A stretch of DNA of 64,000 bases from Alistipes sp. (GTDB taxonomy: Bacteria > Bacteroidota > Bacteroidia > Bacteroidales > Rikenellaceae): positions 1 to 64,000 of the forward strand of contig JAFLRR010000012.1 in the NCBI GenBank assembly GCA_022511345.1. Direction: 5' to 3'. The position numbers were made by a program, and so were the translations under genes. A model generated the notes under the pieces. It had not been told where the DNA came from. It saw nothing but the letters and a program-made list of their open reading frames with translations, and made no database searches. Below, in pieces: positions 6,623-14,409 of the stretch; positions within the stretch are counted from its first letter, which is position 1, and every line of letters starts with the position of its first letter.

Positions 6623-8407
6623 ATGAAGACCAAGAAGAGAAACAAGCAAGACCTTATCATCGAGGCAACACAGGGACAATTCGACACCGAGGGCGTATGC
6701 TGGACCGACCGGGCATTCTCGCATCCCGAGAGAACCATCCGCGTGGCAACCAGTTTTTCGGGAATCGGTGCGCCCGAGATGGCGCTCAAGCGTCTCGGAC
6801 TCAAATCCAAGATTGTCTTTGCGTGCGACATCGGCGAGCGGTATCTCAAGTACTCCTACAAGCAACTGGCTGCCTTTACCCAAGGATTGGATGCGGAGAA
6901 AAAGAAACGCTTTGCTGAACACCTCTACGAACAGAATAAGGCCCATATAGAAACGCTGCGTGCCGGTCAGGCAAAGAAGGGCGCATCGGTAAAACCCTTC
7001 ACGCTCGAGGAGGTGATGCACAACCTCTACAAGGAGGTAACCGACCACAAAGTGGTGTTGGAGTTGGTGAAGGAGTGTTTGGATATGCTCACCGAAGGAA
7101 TGACCCAAGCGGAAAGGGAAACCTACATCGACCGCCTCTATGACCAGAAGGGAAACAACTATATCAAGGATGCCTTCTTTGCCAACCACACCATAGACGA
7201 ATCGAGCTGGCACACCGACATCCGGTTCATGGATGCGACCAAGTACAAAGGGCAGGTGGATTTGTATGTGGGCGGAAGTCCTTGTCAGTCGTATAGTCGC
7301 AGCGGGAAGCGACTGGGACTGGAGGATACGCGCGGCACGCTGTTCTATGAGTTTGCCAAGCGAATCAAGGAGTGCGAACCGAAGGTCTTTATCTACGAGA
7401 ACGTGAAGGATATGTTGTCGGCAGGCAGTGGAGAAATGAGTGGTTTGGAGGCAGCCTTGGAGGTGTTCAGCGGTCTGGGGTATCATCTCTACTGGAGGGT
7501 ATTGAACAGCAAGGAGTATGGAATCCCGCAGAACCGGGAGCGTGTCTGGGTGGTCGGATTCAAGGAAGAGTACACGTTTCGGTTCCCCAACCATATTCCC
7601 CTGACAAGCAGCTGGCGGGAGTATTTAGACAAGTGGGACAGGGTCGATTTGCCATACACTCGGGACCTCACCGGATTGGAGAGTTTGCGGTTGATGGGAT
7701 TCGATGATTTCACGATTCCCGCATCACTCCAGGCGCTGGATGAGAAACAGCGGGATGTCATGTTGTGTGCCTTTGCCGGCAACTCGATGGTGGTGGAGTG
7801 TCTGATGGCGTTGTTCCGACAGATGGACATAACGCAGTATGGCGCAGCGGTCGAAGATACGATACGAACGTACGAAACGGGAAACCGGATGGATGATTCG
7901 CTGTTGGAACAACTGTCGGTGAGGGAGTTGTCGGAGTTAATTGCCAAGGCATCCTCCCTGTTGAGCCGAAAACTCAAAGGGGATATGCAGGAAGAGATTG
8001 CGCAGCCGGCAGCAAGGATAACGGAGAAATCCCAATCTGAAACCACCGGTGCATCCATATCCATCCTGGAGGATAAGGGTCAAACAACGGATGCGGCGAC
8101 CGAATGTGAAGAGATGAAATCCGAAACGGAACCTTGCGGGGAGGATGGGTTTCCCTTCTTGGAACACCTGTTCAGCGACACCCCCGCAACCGCTCCCGAA
8201 GTGCTGAAAGTGCGGATGCTTGACCCGATGGACCTCTCGGGGAAACCCGCTGCGGAGTTGATCAAGGTGGGAGCAACCAAACTCTCCAAATCCGCGCACG
8301 CTGACTCGCAGTGGGACCGCGTGTACAGTTTGGATGGAATCTGTCCCTGTCTGACTAAAACAGGACGGGTGAAGATTTTAGTAACCAATGGGATGGGTAT
8401 CGCCTGA
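6623..8407 (+). CDS. DNA (cytosine-5) methyltransferase with rearranged domains
   Basis: A 594-residue protein beginning MKTKKRNKQ. Motifs: I FSGIGAPEMAL (45-55), IV GGSPCQSYS with catalytic Cys221, VI YENVK (258-262), VIII QNRERVW (303-309), IX RLMGF (356-360), X GNSMV (386-390). About 100 extra helical residues sit between motifs I and IV. Only about 50 residues separate VIII from IX, where the target-recognition domain normally lies. A TRD-like signature, RVYSLDGICPCLT near 566-578, instead occurs after motif X. No restriction endonuclease is adjacent, so it may be a solitary methylase or protect the element. The ATG at 6623 is preferred over TTG at 6548. Confidence 0.85.
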   Translation: MKTKKRNKQDLIIEATQGQFDTEGVCWTDRAFSHPERTIRVATSFSGIGAPEMALKRLGLKSKIVFACDIGERYLKYSYKQLAAFTQGLDAEKKKRFAEHLYEQNKAHIETLRAGQAKKGASVKPFTLEEVMHNLYKEVTDHKVVLELVKECLDMLTEGMTQAERETYIDRLYDQKGNNYIKDAFFANHTIDESSWHTDIRFMDATKYKGQVDLYVGGSPCQSYSRSGKRLGLEDTRGTLFYEFAKRIKECEPKVFIYENVKDMLSAGSGEMSGLEAALEVFSGLGYHLYWRVLNSKEYGIPQNRERVWVVGFKEEYTFRFPNHIPLTSSWREYLDKWDRVDLPYTRDLTGLESLRLMGFDDFTIPASLQALDEKQRDVMLCAFAGNSMVVECLMALFRQMDITQYGAAVEDTIRTYETGNRMDDSLLEQLSVRELSELIAKASSLLSRKLKGDMQEEIAQPAARITEKSQSETTGASISILEDKGQTTDAATECEEMKSETEPCGEDGFPFLEHLFSDTPATAPEVLKVRMLDPMDLSGKPAAELIKVGATKLSKSAHADSQWDRVYSLDGICPCLTKTGRVKILVTNGMGIA

Positions 8408-10175
8408 CGACCGTCGAAAATCAAGCGCTCGATTTGTTGTTATTTTTAAACAGGGGACCTTCGACGGTGAGCAAATAATGGGAACGCCGTCTGGTGGTGG
8501 TTGGGTTCCCTGTGATGATGATGCGTTCAGCGAGGATGGAGCAAGAATGACCCCCGTAAAAAAAGAAAAGATGTTGATTTGCCCGAATGGAATGAGGCAA
8601 ATCAACCCTTGTCCCCGAGAGAGAAACCGAACAAAATTCCAATACGCGATGAAGATTCAAAGAAGAGTAATCGAAATCTACCAGGATGATTTCAGGGAGT
8701 TGATTGATGAATTGAAACGCCTGAACAAAGATAAGCGGATGAAACTATACGAACTCCACGCAAGGAGGTTGTTTCCCAAGAGCAAGATGATTGTCAATTT
8801 GGAGGACCAGTTAAAGGGGCACAAGGACTATATCCACAAGTTCAAGCGTTGTTTCTTTATCATCGGCAACGACTTCTTCTCTACCAACCGGTTCGGGGAG
8901 TATAATCAAGAACTTTTTATCAAGAAGACGGGGTTCAAATCCCAGCGATACCCGCAAAAGGTCATCCTTGCCCTCTCGATGATGGGTTATATCAAGGGAT
9001 TACAGTGCGGTTACAGCACCTCCAATCACGGGTACATTTATGAGGTCGACTACTTGAAGTACAGAAACTGGAATCAGGTCCCTCTCTACGAAGATGCACC
9101 TATGGATGAACCCGACAAACCGGATGTTGGGTCCGAAATCGAGCGTGCGTGGTTGTTGGATAAGCAAATCAAGACCATTAAGTCAATAAGGGTGGACAAT
9201 GACCTGTTTCTCTCCCTGATGAAGAAAAGAGAAACATACCTCTCTAATCCTCAAACCAAGACTTCCGAACTCCAAAAGGAACTCAACCATATCTACGACC
9301 TCGAATCCATCCACTACAAGACCGATTCTGCTTTTAGGGTAAAGATAGATGGCGAGCAGGGAAGACTCTATTCCGTTATGACCCGACTCAAATCGGATTA
9401 TCGCGTCGATGGTACTCTTTATCTCAAAGGAGAGCGTTTCTGTGAGGTGGATATATCGAGTGCTCAACCTGCTCTGTTGGGTATTATCCTGAAAGAGAAA
9501 CACCCCGACATACAATCCCAATGGTTGGAACACTGCTTGGCGGGGGATTTCTACAAGTGGTTTTTCGACATTACGGGTATGGAGAACTATGCAGTCGAAC
9601 AAGTGGTGGATGAACTGTTGAAAATAGACTATGTAAGGCGTTGGACCGGCAGCAACAACCACTCCCTAAAAAGGAAGGCGGAGAACAACCGAAAGATTGT
9701 GGATAGAGTTTCCGAAATCGAGAAGGAGAGCAAAGAGAAACACCGACTGTTCCGACCGGTTGTCAAGAGTTGGATCATGAGGTTTCTGTTTTGCAAGGAC
9801 AAGATGACATCCACCGCAAAGGATGGTCGCACAATCTACAAACACTTCTGCCACAACCTCTGCACCTACCTCAAAGAGAATGAACCTTTACTTTATGAGA
9901 TGCTATGCTGGTACAGGTGCAAGGAGAACCATATCCCTAAAAAGAGAAACCCCGACAGGACCACCAGTGCACTCTACCTGAAACTGCAACAGGAGGAGGT
10001 CCGATACATCAAGGCGTGTTTGAGAAACTTGGATTCAGCGGTGGAGTATCTCTACACGGTTCACGATTGCATCGGTTGCTTGGTTTCCGATGCAGAGAAG
10101 GTCAAGGCAATTATGGAACGGACCTCGATGGCGATGTATGGTGTAAAACTCAACCTCAAAATCAAGGAGCAATGA
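8388..10175 (+). CDS. Divergent family A polymerase-like protein without a proofreading domain
   Basis: In the 595-residue frame, the C-terminal half carries the three palm/finger motifs of family A polymerases. Motif A is VDISSAQPALLG with Asp355. Motif B is RPVVKSWIMRFLF with Arg456, Lys460 and Phe468, matching R-x3-K-x7-[YF]. Motif C is TVHDCIGCLV with His559-Asp560. Between B and C, LKLQQEEVRYIKACL resembles the Pol I helix before motif C. The N-terminal 340 residues show no 3'-5' exonuclease motif. The sequence supports a polymerase fold; activity and template are inferred. The outermost ATG overlaps the methylase by 20 nt. Starts at 8478, 8547 or 8649 are possible, and the 8649 start avoids a hairpin at 8410-8468. 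Confidence 0.6.
   Translation: MGWVSPDDRRKSSARFVVIFKQGTFDGEQIMGTPSGGGWVPCDDDAFSEDGARMTPVKKEKMLICPNGMRQINPCPRERNRTKFQYAMKIQRRVIEIYQDDFRELIDELKRLNKDKRMKLYELHARRLFPKSKMIVNLEDQLKGHKDYIHKFKRCFFIIGNDFFSTNRFGEYNQELFIKKTGFKSQRYPQKVILALSMMGYIKGLQCGYSTSNHGYIYEVDYLKYRNWNQVPLYEDAPMDEPDKPDVGSEIERAWLLDKQIKTIKSIRVDNDLFLSLMKKRETYLSNPQTKTSELQKELNHIYDLESIHYKTDSAFRVKIDGEQGRLYSVMTRLKSDYRVDGTLYLKGERFCEVDISSAQPALLGIILKEKHPDIQSQWLEHCLAGDFYKWFFDITGMENYAVEQVVDELLKIDYVRRWTGSNNHSLKRKAENNRKIVDRVSEIEKESKEKHRLFRPVVKSWIMRFLFCKDKMTSTAKDGRTIYKHFCHNLCTYLKENEPLLYEMLCWYRCKENHIPKKRNPDRTTSALYLKLQQEEVRYIKACLRNLDSAVEYLYTVHDCIGCLVSDAEKVKAIMERTSMAMYGVKLNLKIKEQ
8410..8468 (+). promoter_or_regulatory. Inverted repeat at the methylase/polymerase junction
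   Basis: ACCGTCGAA (8410-8418) is the exact complement of TTCGACGGT (8460-8468). Inside lies AAATC/GATTT (8418-8422 and 8431-8435) around a loop with AGCGCT. It begins two bases after the methylase stop codon and has no T-run, so a regulatory or RNA-processing hairpin is likelier than a terminator. Confidence 0.5.
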
Positions 10176-10201
10176 GAAACAGGACGTCCACGTTGACCTG
10201 T

Positions 10202-11080
10202 TTACTCCTCCTGCTCGTAATAATAGGAGTAGTCGATGCCTTTCATAAACAGCTCCCTATCATTGATTTTATCGGTAAGAGCACCGCGAAGCAAGGTCCG
10301 AATATCACGGTCATCCACCGGACTTTTGCGCATTGCTTGCAGGTAGTCATGCTTGTTAATCCGGCTCCAATCGACACACTTTTTCAGCGAACGCCTGAAT
10401 ATCAAATCCAACCATATTCGCGTACTGCGTCCATTCCCCTCCATAAAAGGATGCGCTACATTCATCTCCACATATTTGCTGACTATCTCATCGAAAGTGG
10501 ACTCCGGCATACACTCTATATTGGAGAGAATCATCGGAAAGTGCAGTGCATTGGCAAACGTGAAACCTCCCTTGCTGATATTCTTTGTACGCAGTTGTCC
10601 AGCAAAATCATACAGACCTCCGAAGATGTATGCGTGGATCTGTTGCAGGCATTTGATGCTGCCCGGTTCCAATGTATTCAGCAGTCCGCTCTCGAAGAGG
10701 TCGTATGCCTTTTTACGACTTTGACCGTCAAGCGTGTTGTCGGAGTAGGTAAACCAATCAAGGAAGGTATTGGCGCGATTGTTCGGATAGTGTTTTGCCA
10801 GCAGTTGCACACCTTCTGCATCCAAAACATCCGCTTTGCGCATCTTCCCGTCGGGTGCTTCAAACTTGAAGTCGTGAGTGCCACTCACGAGTTGAATCCC
10901 GATGCTCGTGAGTTTCTTTTTCAACCAGCGCCAATAGTTTCCCGCTTTGGTATAGTCGGGTTCATTGTTGATGGCACGAACGACATCGGTTGCGGAGAAA
11001 TACCATTTGTTGTCGGCATCGCTCCACACCGCACGAACCTCGCGGTCATTGAAAAATCGTATGGACTTCTTCTCTCCCAT
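10202..11080 (-). CDS. Bro-N / Fic fusion protein
   Basis: A 292-residue protein. Residues 5-112 resemble the Bro-N antirepressor domain (WYFSATDVVRAIN, then the ADGK-type APDGKMRKADVLDAEG strand-turn). Residues about 120-270 form a Fic domain with the complete motif HPFMEGNGRSTR (210-221), so AMP or other nucleotide transfer should be possible. I could not find a clear inhibitory [ST]xxxE[GN] helix in it or an antitoxin next to it. It converges on the polymerase gene with 26 nt between stops. Bro-N is typical of phage and mobile-element regulators, while Fic modifies proteins. A good promoter lies at 11102-11131. Confidence 0.85.
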   Translation of the reverse strand: MGEKKSIRFFNDREVRAVWSDADNKWYFSATDVVRAINNEPDYTKAGNYWRWLKKKLTSIGIQLVSGTHDFKFEAPDGKMRKADVLDAEGVQLLAKHYPNNRANTFLDWFTYSDNTLDGQSRKKAYDLFESGLLNTLEPGSIKCLQQIHAYIFGGLYDFAGQLRTKNISKGGFTFANALHFPMILSNIECMPESTFDEIVSKYVEMNVAHPFMEGNGRSTRIWLDLIFRRSLKKCVDWSRINKHDYLQAMRKSPVDDRDIRTLLRGALTDKINDRELFMKGIDYSYYYEQEE

Positions 11081-11101
11081 TCGGCAACGACTGATTCAAT
11101 G

Positions 11102-11131
11102 CAAAGATACTCAAATTCGGGCAATAATCAA
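11102..11131 (-). promoter_or_regulatory. Promoter of the Bro-N/Fic gene
   Basis: On the minus strand, TTG (11131-11129), 19 nt, then TATCTTTG (11109-11102). It is a perfect match to the Bacteroidetes consensus, 22 nt from the ATG at 11080. Confidence 0.8.
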
Positions 11132-11162
11132 CAAGTGATTCAGGTACATAAATGAAACCGAA

Positions 11163-11303
11163 ACTCCTTGTAGGCATCTGAAGGCAAGAATCGGCCTTTT
11201 TAGGGGTTGTGCGGGCCGAACAGAAGAAAGAACCGACACAAGTTTCTGAAAATCACACACTGATGCCCGCACATGCACAATCGGAAGCGACTGGTGGTAC
11301 CAC
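11163..11303 (+). repeat. 140-bp imperfect direct repeat, copy 1
   Basis: Matches 14157-14296 in the same orientation, about 87% identical by hand alignment with no gaps in the core. Both copies start with a TTGTAG...CTGAAGGCAAGAA core, and both are followed by a hairpin. It sits beside the recombinase remnant. Confidence 0.75.
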
Positions 11304-11310
11304 ACAAATG

Positions 11311-11347
11311 AATCTCTAACTTGTTAATGAATAACTTGTTAGAGATT
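11311..11347. terminator. Hairpin after repeat copy 1
   Basis: AATCTCTAAC (11311-11320) pairs with GTTAGAGATT (11338-11347). An inner GTTA/TAAC pairing is separated by symmetrical TT bulges. It is followed by TTTGTTTT on the plus strand. Confidence 0.6.
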
Positions 11348-11371
11348 TTTGTTTTCTGCATCTGCCCAAAT

Positions 11372-11392
11372 TTGTAGGCAATCTGAAGGCAA
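11372..11392 (+). repeat. Third copy of the TTGTAGGC...CTGAAGGCAA core
   Basis: This 21-nt stretch repeats the first bases of the 140-bp repeats (11167-11186 and 14161-14180) with one inserted base. Short repeated cores near a tyrosine recombinase gene suggest attachment-site remnants, but crossover has not been shown. Confidence 0.45.
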
Positions 11393-11406
11393 TTTCTGCA
11401 ACCGCT

Positions 11407-11426
11407 GCGAAATTTTCGCGCGAAAC
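11407..11426. repeat. 20-nt palindrome-bearing repeat, copy 2
   Basis: Contains TTTCGCGCGAAA (11414-11425) and matches 275-294 at 19 of 20 positions. It lies just beyond the recombinase terminator. Confidence 0.55.
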
Positions 11427-11428
11427 AC

Positions 11429-11459
11429 AAAAAAAAGACCCACACTTTGAGGTATGGGT
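11429..11459 (-). terminator. Terminator of the recombinase remnant
   Basis: On the minus strand ACCCATAC pairs with GTGTGGGT at seven of eight positions (11438-11459). A run of eight T (11436-11429) follows. It lies 30 nt beyond the remnant's stop codon. Confidence 0.7.
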
Positions 11460-11488
11460 TTCTGTTTTGGAGGGATGCTGTTGCAGGG

Positions 11489-11980
11489 TCAAAACATCCC
11501 ATCGGTGCTTGACATGGCGACCACCTCCGCGAGTTCATCCAATGAGAGTTTCACATACTCCTTGAAGGTGCGTTCCTCCTTGTGTCCTGATACCGACATC
11601 ATCTGCGGGATGGTGTACCTTTGGGAGAGGTACATGTTGGTGATTCCACTTCTGCGTGCGGTGTGGGTGGAGATTAACTGCCAGCGGGGTTTCAGCACAT
11701 TACCCTGACTATCCCGCTCAAATGCGGTCAGACCCTGCCCCCCCCCTCCAGCGTCATCTCGTACATCGCCTCCAGTTCCTCTTTGGTCAGGTAGATCTCC
11801 TTCGTCTTGTCGCTCTCCTTGACATGAAGACGCGTGATGAGATTCTTGGCCACACGATTGGCATGAAATCCCGCGTTCTCCGCATCGCTGATGATCTGTT
11901 TGAAGAGTTTCAGGTACTTGTCCCGAGTCTTCTTCATGTAGTCGCACCGCTCCAGATAGGAAATATACCGGTTGATTAGG
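11489..11980 (-). pseudogene. Tyrosine recombinase remnant, internally deleted
   Basis: Two minus-strand frames make up the remnant. Positions 11980-11740 encode the end of a core-binding domain and the start of a catalytic domain (LERCDYMKKTRDKYLKLFKQ ... YLTKEELEAMYEMTLEGG). After a run of nine G (11738-11746 on the plus strand are C) a second frame resumes near the C-terminus with KPRWQLISTHTARRSG, SGHKEERT and EYVKL. These hold the HxxR, the second His and the catalytic Tyr. The N-terminal arm domain and the segment with the first catalytic Arg and Lys are missing. So this is not merely a frameshift but a deletion, and the gene cannot be active. Confidence 0.8.
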
Positions 11981-12026
11981 CGTCAAAACCCGCTATCTCA
12001 ACAAGCGCCCTGCATTGGGGAATCGG

Positions 12027-13544
12027 TTATTCCGCCAATAATCGTTTGAGCTCGCAGGTGAGCGCTTTGTGGTCGTGCAGGTCGTTGCGCAGTTCGTATG
12101 CGCCGTTGCGCCGAACCAGCACATAGGCGGGGATACCGTCAATGTGGAACTGTTCGTCGCACAAGTAGCGCCATGCCGCCTCGTCAAGACGGTAATGCAC
12201 CCCCGCAATACCGGGAATCATCTGCATATAGGTTCCCAGCGGAGAGGTGTGGTTGGCCAGGTAGAGCCATACCAAATCGTCGGAGTGCAATTCGTCCGAT
12301 TTAAGCGGTTCGATAGCGGCGATGCTCGCACGGCACGGACCGCACCAGGTATTCCAGAAATCGGCCACCACCACCTTGCCATGATAGGGTGCTATCATGG
12401 TATCGAATAATTTTTCTACGGGCACATCGGGATTTTTCTGCACCAGCCCTTCGGCTTCGGCCACGGCAAGCTGCGCCGCCTCCTGCATACTGCGCAACAT
12501 ACGACCGTAGAACGGGTTGGCAAGGGATTCGACCTCGGACAAGGTTTCAGCGGTCAACCGGTTGTTTTTCGCATCGTTTGCGCTGTTTCCAAACGTATAA
12601 ATATCGGCCAGCGGACCGGCAAGGCCGGGTTGCACACGCCGCCAGTCATACACGGTCGCTACGTCGGCATAGGAGCGGTATTCCGTCAAGGCAAGCGAGG
12701 CGTCGGAGATGTCGAACAGCGTACAAATTTCGGCGATATATACGTCGTCGAGCGGCTTGAATTCCGGCAGTTGCGTGACGTTGTAATCGTTTTCGGCCCG
12801 GTAGAGGTTTATACGATGCGATACGCTGTTGCACAGGCCATCCATCAACTGAATCCGAAGTTCTGCCAGGTCGAGCTCGCGTATCATTTGCGGCAGGTCG
12901 GTGCGTCGGGTCAAGCTGTCGGCCAGGGTGCGGTACTCCCGTAGCAGTGCAGCGGCATACTGCCCGTCGGGGAACGACGACCGAATCTCTGCATTTTCCC
13001 ACAAATCGCCGTAAAAACTGTTGTAGGTATCGTTGTAGAGCATATTTAGGTCGGCGTAGCGCCCTTCGGCCACAATATGCGGCGGCGGCAGATCATCGGG
13101 GTTGTATGATGCGAGATAACGCCGCCATTGTTCGGCGGTGGCGGCATCCATGTAGATGTCGGCCGTTTCGCCCGGAGCCACCCACATTACCTCGGGCAAT
13201 TGTCCCATAAAAACGACATTTTCGGAGCCATACTGGTCGTAGACGAACTCCAGCACACCTGTGGAAGCGTCAACAACCCCCGTAAGCATCTGCTGCCCTT
13301 CGAACATGGTATTGCGTATCAGTCGAATCGGGTCGGAACCGATATATTTGTCAAAGTCGCCCATAAAGTGTATTCGCAAGGTCGTACGCCCCAGGTCGAA
13401 CACGGGCTGCGGCAAGGAACCGTCTTTGGGCTCGATGCCGCGCAGCCGACGTGGCAAATCAGGGTGACTGCGTCCCGCTGAACCGACGCAAGATGCCATA
13501 CAGCATACGACGACGGCTGCGATGACGAAAAAAAGTCGTTTCAT
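12027..13544 (-). CDS. TlpA-like thioredoxin-domain lipoprotein
   Basis: A 505-residue protein with a lipoprotein signal ending at the lipobox MASC (Cys19). The first 370 residues are a helical region of the type found in Bacteroidetes disulfide reductases (DUF4369-like beta start, then helices). The C-terminal 120 residues are a thioredoxin fold with the redox motif WCGPC (400-404) inside VVVADFWNTWCGPCRASI, and the cis-Pro region GIPAYVL. It probably handles disulfides in the periplasm. It is the first intact chromosomal-type gene after the element and ends about 45 nt from the recombinase scrap. Confidence 0.85.
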   Translation of the reverse strand: MKRLFFVIAAVVVCCMASCVGSAGRSHPDLPRRLRGIEPKDGSLPQPVFDLGRTTLRIHFMGDFDKYIGSDPIRLIRNTMFEGQQMLTGVVDASTGVLEFVYDQYGSENVVFMGQLPEVMWVAPGETADIYMDAATAEQWRRYLASYNPDDLPPPHIVAEGRYADLNMLYNDTYNSFYGDLWENAEIRSSFPDGQYAAALLREYRTLADSLTRRTDLPQMIRELDLAELRIQLMDGLCNSVSHRINLYRAENDYNVTQLPEFKPLDDVYIAEICTLFDISDASLALTEYRSYADVATVYDWRRVQPGLAGPLADIYTFGNSANDAKNNRLTAETLSEVESLANPFYGRMLRSMQEAAQLAVAEAEGLVQKNPDVPVEKLFDTMIAPYHGKVVVADFWNTWCGPCRASIAAIEPLKSDELHSDDLVWLYLANHTSPLGTYMQMIPGIAGVHYRLDEAAWRYLCDEQFHIDGIPAYVLVRRNGAYELRNDLHDHKALTCELKRLLAE

Positions 13545-13580
13545 AGGTCGGTGAATTTGAAATAGGATTGCATTGAGATG

Positions 13581-13955
13581 TTAATCCAGCGAACGGGGCG
13601 ATTGGACAATTTTATAGTGACATTTATTGTCTTGCAGATATTCAACAATCTCCTTAAAAATATCGTTGATTTGCCTTCGCGATGCATTTATGATGTTGTA
13701 GTCGAATGCTTCGGCTATGATAGCCGGCAATTCTTTCATTGATGTATTCAGCCGATGTGCCAACGAATATGCCTCCTCTTTTTCAACAAAAGCAGCTATC
13801 GTGTATTTCTTGTCGCCAGTCTCCGCATGGTGCGATTCAATATAGACTACCAGGCAGAAGGCGTTGTTGTAGCCGACAGACAAGTAGTCTGCAACAATCT
13901 GATCCTCGTCGGAGCAGAGGATTTCGTGCTCAAGTATCAGCATATTATCGGACAT
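13581..13955 (-). CDS. Small hypothetical protein
   Basis: A 124-residue soluble protein beginning MSDNMLILEHEILCSDEDQI. It is acidic in the first half with predicted alpha/beta content and no signal peptide or recognised domain. A TATATTTG box at 14024-14017 lies about 60 nt upstream, and the frame has normal protein composition, so it is likely real. It reads toward the thioredoxin-like gene with 36 nt between them and may share its transcript. Confidence 0.6.
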   Translation of the reverse strand: MSDNMLILEHEILCSDEDQIVADYLSVGYNNAFCLVVYIESHHAETGDKKYTIAAFVEKEEAYSLAHRLNTSMKELPAIIAEAFDYNIINASRRQINDIFKEIVEYLQDNKCHYKIVQSPRSLD

Positions 13956-14016
13956 CGGTCAAAAATACATAGTGTAATGGGTCGGATTGAGACTCATCCT
14001 GGTGTGTCATCTGATG

Positions 14017-14024
14017 CAAATATA
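14017..14024 (-). promoter_or_regulatory. -7 box TATATTTG
   Basis: Matches TAnnTTTG on the minus strand, about 62 nt before the ATG at 13955. No TTG is found at the usual -33 distance. Confidence 0.45.
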
Positions 14025-14156
14025 ACAAAAATTTAAATGCGAACAGGAGGCAATGTACTTTTATGTCCTATCCGGATTCTTCTGGCCGCAAATTTCAACG
14101 GGGCAAATCATTGCAAGAAGGACCGGTCTCGAATTGTCTGCGCCAGATTCCCCAAA

Positions 14157-14296
14157 ATACTTGTAGACAACTGAAGGCAAGAACCGGCCTTTTTAGGGGT
14201 TGTGCAGGCCGAACAGATGAAAGAACCGAAACAAGTTCCTGAAAATCATACGCTGAAACCCGCGTATGCACAACCGGAAACGGTTGGTGGTACAAA
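14157..14296 (+). repeat. 140-bp imperfect direct repeat, copy 2
   Basis: Counterpart of 11163-11303. The plus strand can be read as a run of aligned codons in both copies (FLGVV, AEQ, ENHTL, GGT conserved) that ends close before the hairpin. It could therefore be a duplicated 3' gene end rather than a non-coding repeat. Confidence 0.75.
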
Positions 14297-14302
14297 TTGA
14301 AT

Positions 14303-14342
14303 AAGAGAGAGTTGCCGCGATGCAACTCTCTCTTGTTTTTTT
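14303..14342 (+). terminator. Rho-independent terminator after repeat copy 2
   Basis: AAGAGAGAGTTGC (14303-14315), loop CGCGAT, GCAACTCTCTCTT (14322-14334), then G and seven T. This is a textbook structure although no intact plus-strand gene ends here. Confidence 0.85.
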
Positions 14343-14409
14343 ATGATGCCGGGGATGAAAGCGGCGAGGGGTAAGGCGCAAAAGCCTTGTGGGTGGCAGC
14401 AGCAGATGG

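Larger units (their letters stand above)
13956..14409. other. Intergenic stretch with promoter, repeat copy 2 and terminator
   Basis: A minus-strand -7 box (14024-14017) serves the gene at 13955. The rest holds repeat copy 2 and its terminator. I see no protein gene. Short frames across the repeat on both strands are conserved between the copies but have no proper start. Confidence 0.6.

Noticed and set aside
11111..11305. Minus-strand short frames over the 140-bp repeats with similar translations
   Set aside because: Similarity follows from the DNA repeat itself. The plus frame is equally conserved, so neither can be called a gene.
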